A stretch of 64,000 nt of DNA from UBA695 sp042691655 (GCA_042691655.1 CP170506.1:3534001-3598000), one strand, 5' to 3'; shown: positions 1-9,225, counted from the first letter of the stretch. Program-made: numbers and translations. The notes: generated from the sequence alone by a model not told the origin.

Positions 1-471
1 ACCGACGGCAACGTCGACTTCGTCGTCGCGGGCGTCGGCACGGGCGGCACGCTCACCGGCATCGCCGAGGTGATCAAGTCCCGCCGCCCCGGCTTCAAGG
101 CCGTGGCCGTGGAACCGGCCCGCTCTCCCGTGCTCGCCGGTGGCCAGCCCGCCCCGCACAAGCTCCAGGGCATCGGCGCGGGGTTCGTCCCGGCGGTGTT
201 AAATACCAAGATCGTGGACGAGATCATCCCGGTGCTCGAAGAGAACTCCGGCCCGATCTCCAAGGAAGTCAACCAGCTCGACGGCATCCCCGTCGGCATC
301 TCCTCCGGCGCGGCCATCTGGGCGGCGCTCGAACTGGCCAAGCGCCCCGAGAACAAAGGCAAGCGCATTGTCGCCATCGTCCCCTCCTCCACGGAGCGTT
401 ACCTCTCCAGCTGGCTCTTCGCCGACATCGTTGCCGAGAGCGACAATATTGATGATCTGATCCCGGCTTAG
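1..471 (+). CDS. cysK: cysteine synthase A, C-terminal part (5'-truncated by window edge)
   Basis: The reading frame is open from base 1, so the start lies outside the window; 156 residues are visible. O-acetylserine sulfhydrylase makes L-cysteine from O-acetylserine and sulfide using PLP in the cytoplasm. The segment opens with the glycine-rich phosphate-binding loop GTGGTLTG, followed by the family's C-terminal half (PAVLNTKIVDEII, the GISSGAA segment and the conserved tail). The gene ends in a strong intrinsic terminator, so it is the last gene of its unit. The paralogue CysM cannot be fully excluded from a C-terminal fragment, but the tail fits CysK better. Confidence 0.9.
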   Translation, partial: TDGNVDFVVAGVGTGGTLTGIAEVIKSRRPGFKAVAVEPARSPVLAGGQPAPHKLQGIGAGFVPAVLNTKIVDEIIPVLEENSGPISKEVNQLDGIPVGISSGAAIWAALELAKRPENKGKRIVAIVPSSTERYLSSWLFADIVAESDNIDDLIPA

Positions 472-500
472 TTTGTAGTTTCCTGGTTTGTTAAACCCGA

Positions 501-538
501 AGCCCGTGGAAGCGCCATTCTTCCACGGGCTTTTTTTT
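501..538 (+). terminator. intrinsic terminator after cysK
   Basis: A perfect 12-bp stem (AGCCCGTGGAAG at 501-512 with CTTCCACGGGCT at 520-531), a 7-nt loop and a run of eight T form a textbook rho-independent terminator 30 bp after the cysK stop. It covers a possible TTG start at 537 of the next frame, which argues for the ATG at 576 as the true start. Confidence 0.93.
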
Positions 539-575
539 GGACATTCTCCGGCGGGTGCGGCAGCATGGACGCCTT

Positions 576-1751
576 ATGTCGATTTCTGCCAAGCTTCGCG
601 GGGCCACCGTGTTTGTCGGGTGCGGTTTTGCCGCCAAATACCGGCTCGGAGGGGGGAACTTTTCCGTGCCGCTGCAATGGGTGCTGGGCCTCAAGCGAAT
701 GGGCCTCGACGCGATCTGGCTGGAGCTCTTCCCCGCTACCGATGACCCGGCAAGCGACGCCGAGCACATCCGCGTTTTCCACGAACGCATGGAGCAGCAC
801 GGCCTGGGGGCCAACTACTGCCTGCTTTACCACCGCTGCCCGGGCGAAACGCAGGACCTCGCCGAAATGGACGTCCACGGCATCACCCGGGCCGATCTCG
901 AAGCCCGCCTGGCCCGCGCCAACGTGCTCCTTAACCTGAGCTACTCCGTCCACCAGCCCTTCCTCGGCCGCTTCGAGCGCCGCGTGCTCTGCGACCTCGA
1001 CCCCGGCGAAATCTCCTACTGGATGGCCCGCCTCGAAATGGGGCAATCTTTCCACGACGTTTTCTGGACCATCGGGCTCAATCTCAACGCGCCGGACTGC
1101 ACCGCCGCCCCGGCCGTCATGCCGCGCCACACCTTTTACCCGCTGGTCGATACGCAGCTTTTCGTCCCGCAGCCCCGGCCCGAGCGCGCCCGCTTCACCA
1201 CCGTTACCCAGTGGTACTGGGGGAAATACATGGAGGTCAACGGCACCTACCCCGAGCTCTCCAAGCAGGCGGCCTTCGAGCAGTACATGACGCTCCCCAG
1301 CCGCGTGCCCGAGGCCGAGATGGAGCTGGCCGTGAACTTGAACGACGACGACCCCGAGCGCGACCGCATCCGGAGCTTCGGCTGGCACCTTGCCCACCCG
1401 CACCAGGTGGCCTCCGGGCCCGTGGATTACCGGCAGTACATCGCCAGCTCGCTGGGGGAATTCACTCCCGTTAAGCAAGCCGACGCCCTTTGGAAAACCG
1501 GCTGGTTCAGCGACCGCGCCGCCGCCTACCTGGCCACGGGCCGCCCCGAGATTACCGAAGACACCACGGCCTCGCGCTACCTGCCGGAGGATTCCGGCGT
1601 GCTCATCGTCTCCAACCTAGCCGAGGCCGAGGAAGCCGTGCGCCGGGTCATCCAGGACTGGGAGCGCCTGTCCAAGCGCGCGCGCGAAACCGCCCTCGAA
1701 TGTTTCGACTCCGTGCGCAACCTGGAGAAGATCCTCGCCAGCGTGGTGTAG
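576..1751 (+). CDS. glycosyltransferase-like protein, function unknown
   Basis: A 391-residue soluble protein with no signal peptide or membrane segment. The layout resembles a GT-B fold glycosyltransferase: an N-terminal Rossmann-like opening with a glycine-rich turn (CGFAAKYRLGGG), a central part with NAPDC, and a C-terminal segment (GVLIVSNLAEAEEAVRRV) like the donor-domain tail of GT4-type enzymes. I do not recognise a characterised homologue. The ATG at 576 is chosen because the upstream TTG lies in the cysK terminator. The stop abuts the convergent Crp/Fnr gene with no gap, so the two 3' ends probably share termination. Assignment to glycosyl transfer is an inference from fold-like signatures only. 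Confidence 0.55.
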   Translation: MSISAKLRGATVFVGCGFAAKYRLGGGNFSVPLQWVLGLKRMGLDAIWLELFPATDDPASDAEHIRVFHERMEQHGLGANYCLLYHRCPGETQDLAEMDVHGITRADLEARLARANVLLNLSYSVHQPFLGRFERRVLCDLDPGEISYWMARLEMGQSFHDVFWTIGLNLNAPDCTAAPAVMPRHTFYPLVDTQLFVPQPRPERARFTTVTQWYWGKYMEVNGTYPELSKQAAFEQYMTLPSRVPEAEMELAVNLNDDDPERDRIRSFGWHLAHPHQVASGPVDYRQYIASSLGEFTPVKQADALWKTGWFSDRAAAYLATGRPEITEDTTASRYLPEDSGVLIVSNLAEAEEAVRRVIQDWERLSKRARETALECFDSVRNLEKILASVV

Positions 1752-2471
1752 CTAAACCTCCCGTTCGCCCAGATTGCGGCGAAGCAGCTCATCCAGCCGG
1801 GCCGGGCTGAGCACGGTAATGGCCTTCCCACCGACCTCCACGAACCCACGCTCGCGGAACTTCGCCAGCGTGCGCGAGAGCGTTTCGCTGGCCGTTCCCA
1901 GCTCGGCTGCGAGCACGCGTTTCGTGCGGCCCAGCTCGATCTCCACCGGTTCCGCGCCGGGCGGCCGGGGGCAGCGCTTCAGGAGCCAGTGAGCGAGGCG
2001 GGATTCCACGTCCTTGAGCTTCAGATCATCGAGCAGCCCCACCAGGCCGCGCAAATGCTGGCTCATCGAGGCGAGCATCCTTAAACTCAGCTCCGGCTGG
2101 CGGCGGATGAGCTCCAGGAAATCGGCGCGCGGCACCAGCAGCACGGTGGAGGGCTCGATAGCCCGGGCGTCGGCGGGGTAGGTGCCCTCGCCCACCAGCG
2201 CGGCCTCGGCGAACGACTGCCCCGCGTGAAATACCGAGATGACCTGCTCCTTGCCCAGCGTGCTGACGCGGTGGACGTTGATCGAGCCGCTTTGCACCAC
2301 GTAAAAGCCCTCGCAGCGTTCCTGTTCGCGAAAGAGCGTTTCGCCCTTCTCCAGCAGCCGGGGCACCACAAACCCGGCGATGCTCAGCACCGCCTCGCGC
2401 GGCAACCCGCTGAAAAGCTGGCAGGCGCGGAGTGCGTTGGCGCGACCGCTGAGTTGGAGTTCCGAAGTCAT
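1752..2471 (-). CDS. Crp/Fnr-family transcriptional regulator next to hcp
   Basis: 239 residues with an N-terminal cyclic-nucleotide-binding-type beta-roll (about 15-130), a long dimerisation helix and a C-terminal winged helix-turn-helix (ELGTASETLSRTLAKF near residue 190-205). It lacks the N-terminal cysteine cluster of oxygen-sensing FNR, so it is more like the DNR/HcpR/NnrR branch that reports nitric oxide or nitrosative stress. It is divergent from hcp, and the 130-bp gap contains an FNR-type palindrome. This strongly suggests it controls hcp and perhaps itself. Ligand and effector are inferred from context, not visible in the sequence. Confidence 0.85.
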   Translation of the reverse strand: MTSELQLSGRANALRACQLFSGLPREAVLSIAGFVVPRLLEKGETLFREQERCEGFYVVQSGSINVHRVSTLGKEQVISVFHAGQSFAEAALVGEGTYPADARAIEPSTVLLVPRADFLELIRRQPELSLRMLASMSQHLRGLVGLLDDLKLKDVESRLAHWLLKRCPRPPGAEPVEIELGRTKRVLAAELGTASETLSRTLAKFRERGFVEVGGKAITVLSPARLDELLRRNLGEREV

Positions 2472-2518
2472 CGAAAGGGTTCTACCACAGCCGCGCGAAA
2501 TATAAAACCGCCGAAACC

Positions 2519-2532
2519 TTGACGTGCGTCAA
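2519..2532. promoter_or_regulatory. Crp/Fnr-type operator TTGAC-N4-GTCAA upstream of hcp
   Basis: The perfect dyad TTGACGTGCGTCAA lies between the divergent regulator gene and hcp, 69 bp before the hcp ATG. It has the TTGAY-N4-RTCAA layout of the FNR/DNR/NNR class. The likely binder is the neighbouring Crp/Fnr protein. Confidence 0.8.
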
Positions 2533-2601
2533 GGCGCCGCACTTGGGGTGCCTCTACTGTGGCCGGAAATTCCATCCAACATTCTACCACTCACTGCACC
2601 T

Positions 2602-4254
2602 ATGTTTTGCTTTCAATGTGAACAAACCGCCAAAGGAACCGGCTGCACCCGCCTCGGCGTCTGTGGCAAAGACGATGACGTCGCTAGCCTTCAGGATCTG
2701 CTCATCCACGCCGCCAAGGGCATTGCGCAGTACACCGTGCGCGCCCACCGCCTCGGAGCCTCCGACCCGGCGGTCGAGCGCTTTTTCATTAAGGCGCTCT
2801 TTTTGAGCGTTACCAATGTCAACTTCGACGCCGAGGCGCTCGGCCAGGCGCTCCAGCGCGCCGCCGAGGTCAAGGAACGGGCCCGGGCCCTCTACGAAAC
2901 CGCCGCCCGCCAGGCCGGGCAGACGCCGTGGGAGCCGAAAGGCCCCGCGCTCTGGACGCCCGCCGCCGACCTCCCCGGCCTCGTCCGCCAGGGCGCGCAG
3001 GTCTCCATTCTCCACCGCCGCGACCAGTTCGGCCCGGACATCAGCGGGCTTCAGGAGCTGCTCCTCTACGGCCTCAAAGGCATGGCCGCCTACGCCGACC
3101 ACGCCCTCGTGCTCGGGCGCGAGTCGGAGGAAATCCACGCCTACTTTGCCGAGTCGCTGGCGTACTTGGCCGAGGACGACCTCACCCTGGAGGGCCTGCT
3201 CGGGGCCAGCCTGCGCTGCGGCGAGATGAACCTCAAAGTCATGGAACTCCTCGACGGGGCCAACACCGGCACCTACGGCCACCCCGTGCCCACGCCCGTG
3301 CGCATCGAGCCGCTCCAGGGCAAGGCCATCCTCGTCTCCGGCCACGATCTGCACGACCTGGAGGCCCTCCTCATCCAGACCGAAGGCAAGGGGATCAACA
3401 TCTACACCCACGGCGAAATGCTCCCCGCGCACGCCTACCCGGCGCTGAAAAAATACCCGCACCTCGCCGGGAACTACGGCGGCGCATGGCAGGACCAGAA
3501 AACCGAATTCGCCCAATTCCCCGGGGCCATTTTGATGACCACCAACTGCATCCAGGCCCCGCAGCCCGATTACGTGGAGCGCATCTTTACCACGGGCCGC
3601 GTCGGCTGGCCCGGCGTGCGGCACGTCACCCACCGCGACTTCTCGCCCGTTATCGAAGCCGCGCTCGCCGCGCCCGGGTTTGCCCAGGACGGCCCGGGCA
3701 AGACCATTCTCACCGGCTTCGGCCATAACGCCGTCCTGAGCGTGGCGGATCAAGTCGTGGCTGGGGTGAAAGCGGGGGCCATCCGGCACTTCTTCCTTGT
3801 CGGCGGCTGCGACGGCGCGCGCTCCGGGCGCGATTACTACACCGAGTTTGCCCAGTCCGTGCCCAAGGACTGCGTCATCCTCACGCTCGCCTGCGGGAAA
3901 TACCGCTTCAACAAGCTCGAATTCGGCGACATCGGCGGCATCCCGCGCCTGCTCGATATCGGCCAATGCAACGACGCCTATTCCGCCATCCAGATCGCCG
4001 TGGCCCTCGCCAACGCCTTCGGATGCGGCGTCAACGAACTGCCGCTCTCGCTGGTCCTCTCCTGGTACGAGCAGAAAGCGGTGGCGATCCTCTTAACCTT
4101 GCTACATCTTGGCATCCGGAACATCCGCCTCGGGCCGACCCTGCCCGCCTTTGTTACCCCGAACGTGCTGGCCATCCTCTCCGAAAAATACAACCTCATG
4201 CCCATCGGCACCGCCGAGGGAGACCTCAAGGCCATCCTCGCACCCGCCGCATAA
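2602..4254 (+). CDS. hcp: hybrid cluster protein (Hcp), hydroxylamine reductase / NO reductase
   Basis: 550 residues, the usual length. Hcp carries a cubane Fe-S cluster and the hybrid Fe-S-O cluster and acts on nitric oxide (and hydroxylamine) in the cytoplasm. The N-terminal cluster motif is C3-x2-C6-x8-C15-x5-C21, the short spacing typical of class I Hcp from anaerobes. Later ligand-bearing segments are recognisable: TTNCIQAP, GGCDGARSGRDYY, LACGKYRFNK and IGQCNDAYSA. The ATG at 2602 is chosen because it starts at the conserved MFCFQCEQ; the frame is open further upstream but that part runs into the operator. With the DUF2249 gene 18 bp downstream it forms a small nitrosative-stress unit. 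Confidence 0.97.
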   Translation: MFCFQCEQTAKGTGCTRLGVCGKDDDVASLQDLLIHAAKGIAQYTVRAHRLGASDPAVERFFIKALFLSVTNVNFDAEALGQALQRAAEVKERARALYETAARQAGQTPWEPKGPALWTPAADLPGLVRQGAQVSILHRRDQFGPDISGLQELLLYGLKGMAAYADHALVLGRESEEIHAYFAESLAYLAEDDLTLEGLLGASLRCGEMNLKVMELLDGANTGTYGHPVPTPVRIEPLQGKAILVSGHDLHDLEALLIQTEGKGINIYTHGEMLPAHAYPALKKYPHLAGNYGGAWQDQKTEFAQFPGAILMTTNCIQAPQPDYVERIFTTGRVGWPGVRHVTHRDFSPVIEAALAAPGFAQDGPGKTILTGFGHNAVLSVADQVVAGVKAGAIRHFFLVGGCDGARSGRDYYTEFAQSVPKDCVILTLACGKYRFNKLEFGDIGGIPRLLDIGQCNDAYSAIQIAVALANAFGCGVNELPLSLVLSWYEQKAVAILLTLLHLGIRNIRLGPTLPAFVTPNVLAILSEKYNLMPIGTAEGDLKAILAPAA

Positions 4255-4272
4255 TCCGCTTCCATCACACCT

Positions 4273-4572
4273 ATGAGTATTCCATCTTCCATCCCCGCCG
4301 CCAGCATCCTGGACGTTCGCGAAACGCCCTGCGCCGACAAGCATCCGCTCATTTTCAGCCGTTATGACGCGCTACCTGAGGGCGGCTCGTTTGTCCTGTG
4401 CAACAGCCACGACCCGCAGCCGTTGCGGGGGAAATTCGAGGGACTTTTCCCCGGCGGCTTCACCTGGGAATACCTCCAGGAAGGCCCCGACTGGCTCATC
4501 CGCATCACCAAGCTCCGCGACCAAGGCCCCAGCGGCCTCGCCGGGGCGGAGCCGTGCGGCTGCGATCACTGA
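4273..4572 (+). CDS. DUF2249 domain protein
   Basis: 99 residues. It has the DUF2249 signature: a start like ASILDVRE, a hydrophobic strand with LCNSHDP, and a final EYLQEGPDWLIRITK strand. The fold is related to SirA/TusA-like proteins. The C-terminus carries PCGCDH, a possible metal or persulfide site. In other bacteria DUF2249 genes sit beside hcp, hemerythrin-like and nitric-oxide-response genes; here it follows hcp by 18 bp and is probably co-transcribed. Molecular function is not established. Confidence 0.85.
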   Translation: MSIPSSIPAASILDVRETPCADKHPLIFSRYDALPEGGSFVLCNSHDPQPLRGKFEGLFPGGFTWEYLQEGPDWLIRITKLRDQGPSGLAGAEPCGCDH

Positions 4573-4685
4573 GAACGGCCCCGGGGAGGGGGTGCCCCGG
4601 TACCCAACAGGTCAGGGCATTACGGTCAAGTGACTCCCTTTTTGATGCTAATTGACTGATGCCGCGCATATCATAGTGTTCAGGC

Positions 4686-6083
4686 ATGAACACCCCCCGT
4701 TCTATCCACCCGCAGTCTACCCAGGCACCGGCGGCCGCCGGATTTTTCAGAACCGCAGACGGTAGAAACCATCTCTTCACCTTCATCCTCGTCTCCTCGC
4801 TCTTCCTCCTGTGGGGGTTCTGCAACGGCATGATCGACGTGATGGACAAGCACTTCCAGCAGGAGCTGCACCTCACGCTGGCGCAATCCGCCAACGTCCA
4901 GTGGGCCCATTACCTGGGCTACTTCCTCATGGCGCTGCCCGCGGGTTGGCTGGCCACCCGGCTTGGGTATAAAGGCGGCATCATCATGGGCCTCATCATG
5001 GTGGCGGCGGGCGGCTTCTGGTTTATCGCCGCGACGCAAATCGCCGCGTTCTGGTCGTTCCTCGTCGGGGTCTGCGCCATCGCGGCGGGCCTCACCTTCC
5101 TGGAGACCATCGCCAACCCCTACTCCACCGTCCTTGGCGCGCCCCAGTTCGCGGCGGCGCGGATCAACCTGGCCCAGTCCTGCAACGGCATCGGGTGGGT
5201 CTTCGGCCCCATCGCCGGGAGCCTGTTTTTCTACTCCAAGGACGCCGCCGGGAATAGTACCGGCAGCCAGACCATCTGGATTCCCTACGTCGCCGTGGCC
5301 CTGGTCGTCCTGGTCCTGGCGGTCGTCTTCTACTTTGCCAACGTCCCGGACATCAAACCCGAGGACGACTACCACCTCGACGAATCCAACGCCGGGGCCG
5401 GAGCCGCCACCCGCTCCATCTGGACGCGCCCCCACTTCGTCCTGGCCGTCGCCGCCCAGTTCCTCTACGTAGCGGCGCAGGCGGGCATCTTCGCCTTTTT
5501 CATCAACTACATGACCAGCGAGGCTCCCGTCATTCCCGGGACCTGGAAGACCGCCATGGACACCTTCGCCGCGCACTCAGGCCCGCTGCAAAACTGGCTC
5601 GGGGGCTGGATCGAAACGAGCAAAGCCGGGGTGCTGGCCATCAGCGACAAAGGCGCGGCCAACCTGGCCTCCGTGGCCTTCATCTGCTTCCTGATGGGGC
5701 GCTTTTCCGGCGCGGCGCTGGTCAAAATATTCCGCCCTCATACCGTTCTGGGGCTCTATGGATTGCTCAACGTCGTGGCCACCATCGTCGTCTTCTGCAA
5801 AATGGGCTGGCTCTCCGTCGCGGCAGTCTTTGTGAGCTACTTCTGCATGTCCATCATGTTCCCGACCATCTTTGCCCTGGGCATTTTCGGTCTCGGGGAG
5901 CGGGCTAAGACGGCCTCCTCCTTCATCGTCATGGCGATCATGGGCGGGGCGGTATTACCGAAGTTGATGGGCTCCATCGCGGATCATTCGGGGATCGCGC
6001 ACAGCTTCATCATCCCGATGATCTGCTTTGCCTTCGTGGCCGCCTACGGGTTCTCCTGGAAGCGGCTCAGCCGGGCGCAATAG
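4686..6083 (+). CDS. FucP-type sugar:H+ symporter (MFS)
   Basis: 465 residues with about 12 membrane segments. The FHS family signatures are clear: the early segment with NGMIDVMDKHFQ, the LGYFLMALPAGWLATRLGYK loop between helices 2 and 3, and the ETIANPYSTVLG segment with ARINLAQSCNGIGW. Family members import L-fucose, glucose/galactose or N-acetylglucosamine by proton symport across the inner membrane. A long periplasmic insertion with PVIPGTWKTAMD follows helix 7. No sugar kinase lies beside it, so the substrate is open. Its stop is 8 bp from the stop of the convergent autotransporter gene. Confidence 0.9.
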   Translation: MNTPRSIHPQSTQAPAAAGFFRTADGRNHLFTFILVSSLFLLWGFCNGMIDVMDKHFQQELHLTLAQSANVQWAHYLGYFLMALPAGWLATRLGYKGGIIMGLIMVAAGGFWFIAATQIAAFWSFLVGVCAIAAGLTFLETIANPYSTVLGAPQFAAARINLAQSCNGIGWVFGPIAGSLFFYSKDAAGNSTGSQTIWIPYVAVALVVLVLAVVFYFANVPDIKPEDDYHLDESNAGAGAATRSIWTRPHFVLAVAAQFLYVAAQAGIFAFFINYMTSEAPVIPGTWKTAMDTFAAHSGPLQNWLGGWIETSKAGVLAISDKGAANLASVAFICFLMGRFSGAALVKIFRPHTVLGLYGLLNVVATIVVFCKMGWLSVAAVFVSYFCMSIMFPTIFALGIFGLGERAKTASSFIVMAIMGGAVLPKLMGSIADHSGIAHSFIIPMICFAFVAAYGFSWKRLSRAQ

Positions 6084-6091
6084 GGCTCAAA

Positions 6092-9000
6092 CTAGAAGCT
6101 AAACCGCACACCGCCGCTGACGGCATGGGTGGTGTAATTTGTGGCGAAGGCATTCAGGGTGTAGTAGGCGAAGAGGGTGGTGCATTCACCCATGCGGACC
6201 GAGGTGCCAACGTCCAGAAGCAGGCTGTCCCGCCCCTTTTCAGGCCCCCAGACGGTAAAGGCCGCCGCCGAGTCTTCCGCAAAACTGGAGCCGATCCCGT
6301 GAGCCGTGCTTTGATACTCATGCTGCCATTGGGCCCGCACTTCTGGGGTAAGGGTCATATTGCATAGATTCCAGGCACGGGACGCCCGGGCTCCGACCCG
6401 GGACTGAAACGAAGTCTCGCCTTGGCTGTTCACATGCAGGGGGGCCAGTGAACCGTGCTCCGTAAACGAATCGAGATCAATCGCGGTATATTGGGCCGAT
6501 GCGATGGGGCCCACCGTCCATCCACACGCGTGGTATTCATACCCGGTTCCGATTAATCCGGTGTATCCGGTTCCCTCGGAGTCTCCGTGGGTATCGCCTC
6601 CATAGGATTGCCGCCTGATCTGATAGGAACTATAGCTGCCCCCAAACATGCCGTTTACAAAGAAGCCATTGCTATACCATGTTGCATAGGCATTGGCATT
6701 GCCACTATCGATGCCGATCTTGCCGTCTCCGTAGCCGTCTGTGGTCGTGTCTGAGTAACCGGCGGTGAGGCCGATAATCAGATGATCGCTCAGCCGGTAG
6801 TCTCCGCCGAAGTTGAATCCGGTAGTCGTAAAGTCCGAGCCCCTGGCGTTCCAGGTGCTGTCGATGTCCGCCCATTCGCCGATGCCGGTTCCGTAGAATC
6901 CCCAGCGATGATCGACGGTTTCATCCGCGATATCCTTGCCGTTCTTGTCGATGATGTGTTTGCCATCTTTCGCATCGAAATTATAGGCCCCATGGCTCTC
7001 AGTAAATGTGTTGTCGCGAAGGTCTTCCAAACGCCGCTCAATATTGCCGGCCACCTGCTGGGCGGCAGAAATTCCCACGTCAAATATCGCCGCGAGATCG
7101 ACGGGACTGATATCGTCATAGATCCCGGGGAGCCGGGAAAGGCTCTCCTGGTCAAGCGCTCTGATGAGCCGGGAGTTTGGATGGTCGCTTGCCAATTGAT
7201 TAAGACCGCCTGCCACGGCGGATTGGTTCGGCGTCAGGTCGGGGATTTGGAAGGAACCTTGCACGTATTCCAACACAACCGAGTTGGCCAGATAGATCAC
7301 TTCCAGCGTAAGAAGTGTCCCTGTGGGGTTCAAATTCACGAAACTCGAAAATTGGCCCGAAACGCCCAAGGCGGACGTGATAATGGTAAATTGCTCTCCC
7401 AGGTACGCCGGTACTCCGCTCAGAGAACTGGCGACTAACGTGCCGTTGAGTTGAGTCTGGCCGCCAACGGCGAGAAGGCTGCTGGCGCTGTCGCCAACAA
7501 GGGTGGTGAGGAATGTCCCGGTGCTTGTCTGAGTGTAGTTCCCAGTAACGTTCAGTGTTCCACCCTGGTTGCTGTCGTTGCCCGGGCTGACAGCGCCGCT
7601 GGCCACCCCGACATTTCCATAAACCGTTCCAGTGCCGTCGAGCGTCCCCCCGGTCACCAGCACGTTGCTGGTAATGGAGCCGTCCACTTGCAATGTGCCA
7701 TCGTTGATTTGGGTGGAGCCGGTGTAGGTGTTTGCGCCGCTCAGGACCGTGACCCCGGTGCCGTTTTGCTGGAGTGACCCCGTTCCACTGATCACACCGG
7801 AGATTATATTTGTACCCGATGCGATGGTGGTCACGAGGCCATTGTCGACCACGTCGTTGGTGAAGGTTTCCCCGTTCGCGAGATTGATGGCAAGCGTAGG
7901 GACGCCAGTGGTGCCATCAATGGTGACACTGCTGGAGGAAGCGATGGAACTCCCCGCCGTCGAGCCGTCTCCCAGTTGGAGTGTGCCGCTGGTAATGAGC
8001 GTGGGGCCCGTGTAAGTCTCGTTCGCGGTGATCGTCAGTTGGCCGGTTCCGGATTTTGTCAATCCAATGGAGCCTCCGATGGTCCCGCTGATCAAAAGCC
8101 CCGCCGCATTATCCACGGTGACGGTCTGAGACGCCCCGGCCAAGACCACGTTGGTGGCGATGGTCGTCAAACCCGCTCCGGCGTTGATGGTGATGCCGGT
8201 GGGGGCGGTGGTTCCCGAGATGGTCAGCGTGTTGGTTCCAGAAATGGTCACAGCGGCGGTGTCATTCACCGTCAAGCTGGCGATGGTAGCATCATAGTCG
8301 AGAACGGTATTTTGGTTGGCTGGCGTAACGCCGGTCACTGAGAAAACGACGTTGGCTGCCCCGGCCAGGTTCACGTTATCGGAGCCAGCGGTAGTGGTGG
8401 ACCAGTTGGCCGCCGACCAGAGGTTATTGACTGCCCCCTTCCAAAAGGAACCAGTATCCGTCGGAATGGAGATGTCATTGGTGTCCAGCGTGACGGCACC
8501 GTTAATGGCCAACGCTCTCCCGTCGGTGATGGACGCGCCGGTGGTCAATGTGATGCTCTGGTCCGCGATAATGGTCCCCGCAAATGAGGTGTCGGTGCCG
8601 AGGGTGGCTGAGGTGCCGACTGCCCAGTAAACATTTGCGCCATTGGCGCCGTTCACGAGAACGACGGAGGAATTGGCCGCCGTGGTCAGCGTGGTTCCGA
8701 TCTGAAAATAGAAGGATGCGCCGGAATCGCCCAACGCATCCAGGATGAGAGTGCCGGTCAGTTGAGCCGACGTGGCAAAATAATAGACGCCGGGGGTGAG
8801 CGTAAGTCCACCCAGGTCTTGCCCGGTCAGGATCGTTGTCGCCGTCATAGCGACGATTGTATTATAGGCAGTGATGGCATCGGCATGCGCCTGAATCGCG
8901 ACGGCGTCGTTTGCATGAGTTGTCCCGTTGACCACCGTGCCTGGGGGAAAGCCCGTAATGGCACTGCCGGGGCTGACGCCTACATCGCCACTGACGGTGG

Positions 9001-9136
9001 ATGTGCCGGTATTGGTCACCGTAGAGCCGCCCAGCACCCCAAACGATTCTGCCGCGCCCAGATTTACCTGTGCATAGAGAGGAGAGGATAGAGAAGTTGC
9101 GATCGCAACCGTGAGGGATAAGGGGATGCGCTTCAT
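6092..9136 (-). CDS. autotransporter with N-terminal DUF3494 (ice-binding-like) domain
   Basis: 1014 residues from the ATG at 9136, which leaves a compact signal peptide ending near SPLYAQ (an ATG 24 bp further up is also possible). Domains in order: signal peptide 1-23; DUF3494/ice-binding-like adhesin domain about 24-225 (NLGAAESFGVLGGSTV, then the PPGTVVNG and GVYYFATSAQL segments); autotransporter-associated beta-strand repeats about 240-640 (GTGQLTITANETYTG, VTVLSGANTYTGST); and a C-terminal autotransporter beta-barrel from about 740 ending in GGVRFSF with the terminal Phe expected for Bam recognition. DUF3494 proteins bind ice or act as adhesins; fusion to a translocating barrel implies surface display. 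The gene stands alone, convergent with the FucP gene. Confidence 0.88.
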   Translation of the reverse strand: MKRIPLSLTVAIATSLSSPLYAQVNLGAAESFGVLGGSTVTNTGTSTVSGDVGVSPGSAITGFPPGTVVNGTTHANDAVAIQAHADAITAYNTIVAMTATTILTGQDLGGLTLTPGVYYFATSAQLTGTLILDALGDSGASFYFQIGTTLTTAANSSVVLVNGANGANVYWAVGTSATLGTDTSFAGTIIADQSITLTTGASITDGRALAINGAVTLDTNDISIPTDTGSFWKGAVNNLWSAANWSTTTAGSDNVNLAGAANVVFSVTGVTPANQNTVLDYDATIASLTVNDTAAVTISGTNTLTISGTTAPTGITINAGAGLTTIATNVVLAGASQTVTVDNAAGLLISGTIGGSIGLTKSGTGQLTITANETYTGPTLITSGTLQLGDGSTAGSSIASSSSVTIDGTTGVPTLAINLANGETFTNDVVDNGLVTTIASGTNIISGVISGTGSLQQNGTGVTVLSGANTYTGSTQINDGTLQVDGSITSNVLVTGGTLDGTGTVYGNVGVASGAVSPGNDSNQGGTLNVTGNYTQTSTGTFLTTLVGDSASSLLAVGGQTQLNGTLVASSLSGVPAYLGEQFTIITSALGVSGQFSSFVNLNPTGTLLTLEVIYLANSVVLEYVQGSFQIPDLTPNQSAVAGGLNQLASDHPNSRLIRALDQESLSRLPGIYDDISPVDLAAIFDVGISAAQQVAGNIERRLEDLRDNTFTESHGAYNFDAKDGKHIIDKNGKDIADETVDHRWGFYGTGIGEWADIDSTWNARGSDFTTTGFNFGGDYRLSDHLIIGLTAGYSDTTTDGYGDGKIGIDSGNANAYATWYSNGFFVNGMFGGSYSSYQIRRQSYGGDTHGDSEGTGYTGLIGTGYEYHACGWTVGPIASAQYTAIDLDSFTEHGSLAPLHVNSQGETSFQSRVGARASRAWNLCNMTLTPEVRAQWQHEYQSTAHGIGSSFAEDSAAAFTVWGPEKGRDSLLLDVGTSVRMGECTTLFAYYTLNAFATNYTTHAVSGGVRFSF

Positions 9137-9213
9137 TGGGGATAATCTCGGTTTGTGCATGAATGTTTGATGAATTGCCGTTAACTCCTGATCTCTTGTG
9201 CTGTAACAGGCCT

Positions 9214-9225
9214 AAAAACGTTTTT
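9214..9225. promoter_or_regulatory. 12-bp palindrome upstream of the autotransporter gene
   Basis: AAAAACGTTTTT is a perfect palindrome about 80 bp before the ATG of the autotransporter gene. It could be a small operator or chance AT-rich symmetry; nothing else supports it. Confidence 0.25.

Noticed and set aside
537..575. TTG start for the glycosyltransferase-like gene
   Set aside because: It falls in the T-run of the cysK terminator; the ATG at 576 is preferred.
468..1478. 336-codon open frame on the minus strand
   Set aside because: It lies antisense to the glycosyltransferase-like gene in GC-rich DNA and has a low-complexity Gly/Val/Ala composition without any motif.
2584..3966. 460-codon open frame antisense to hcp
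   Set aside because: A typical GC-rich shadow of a well recognised gene.
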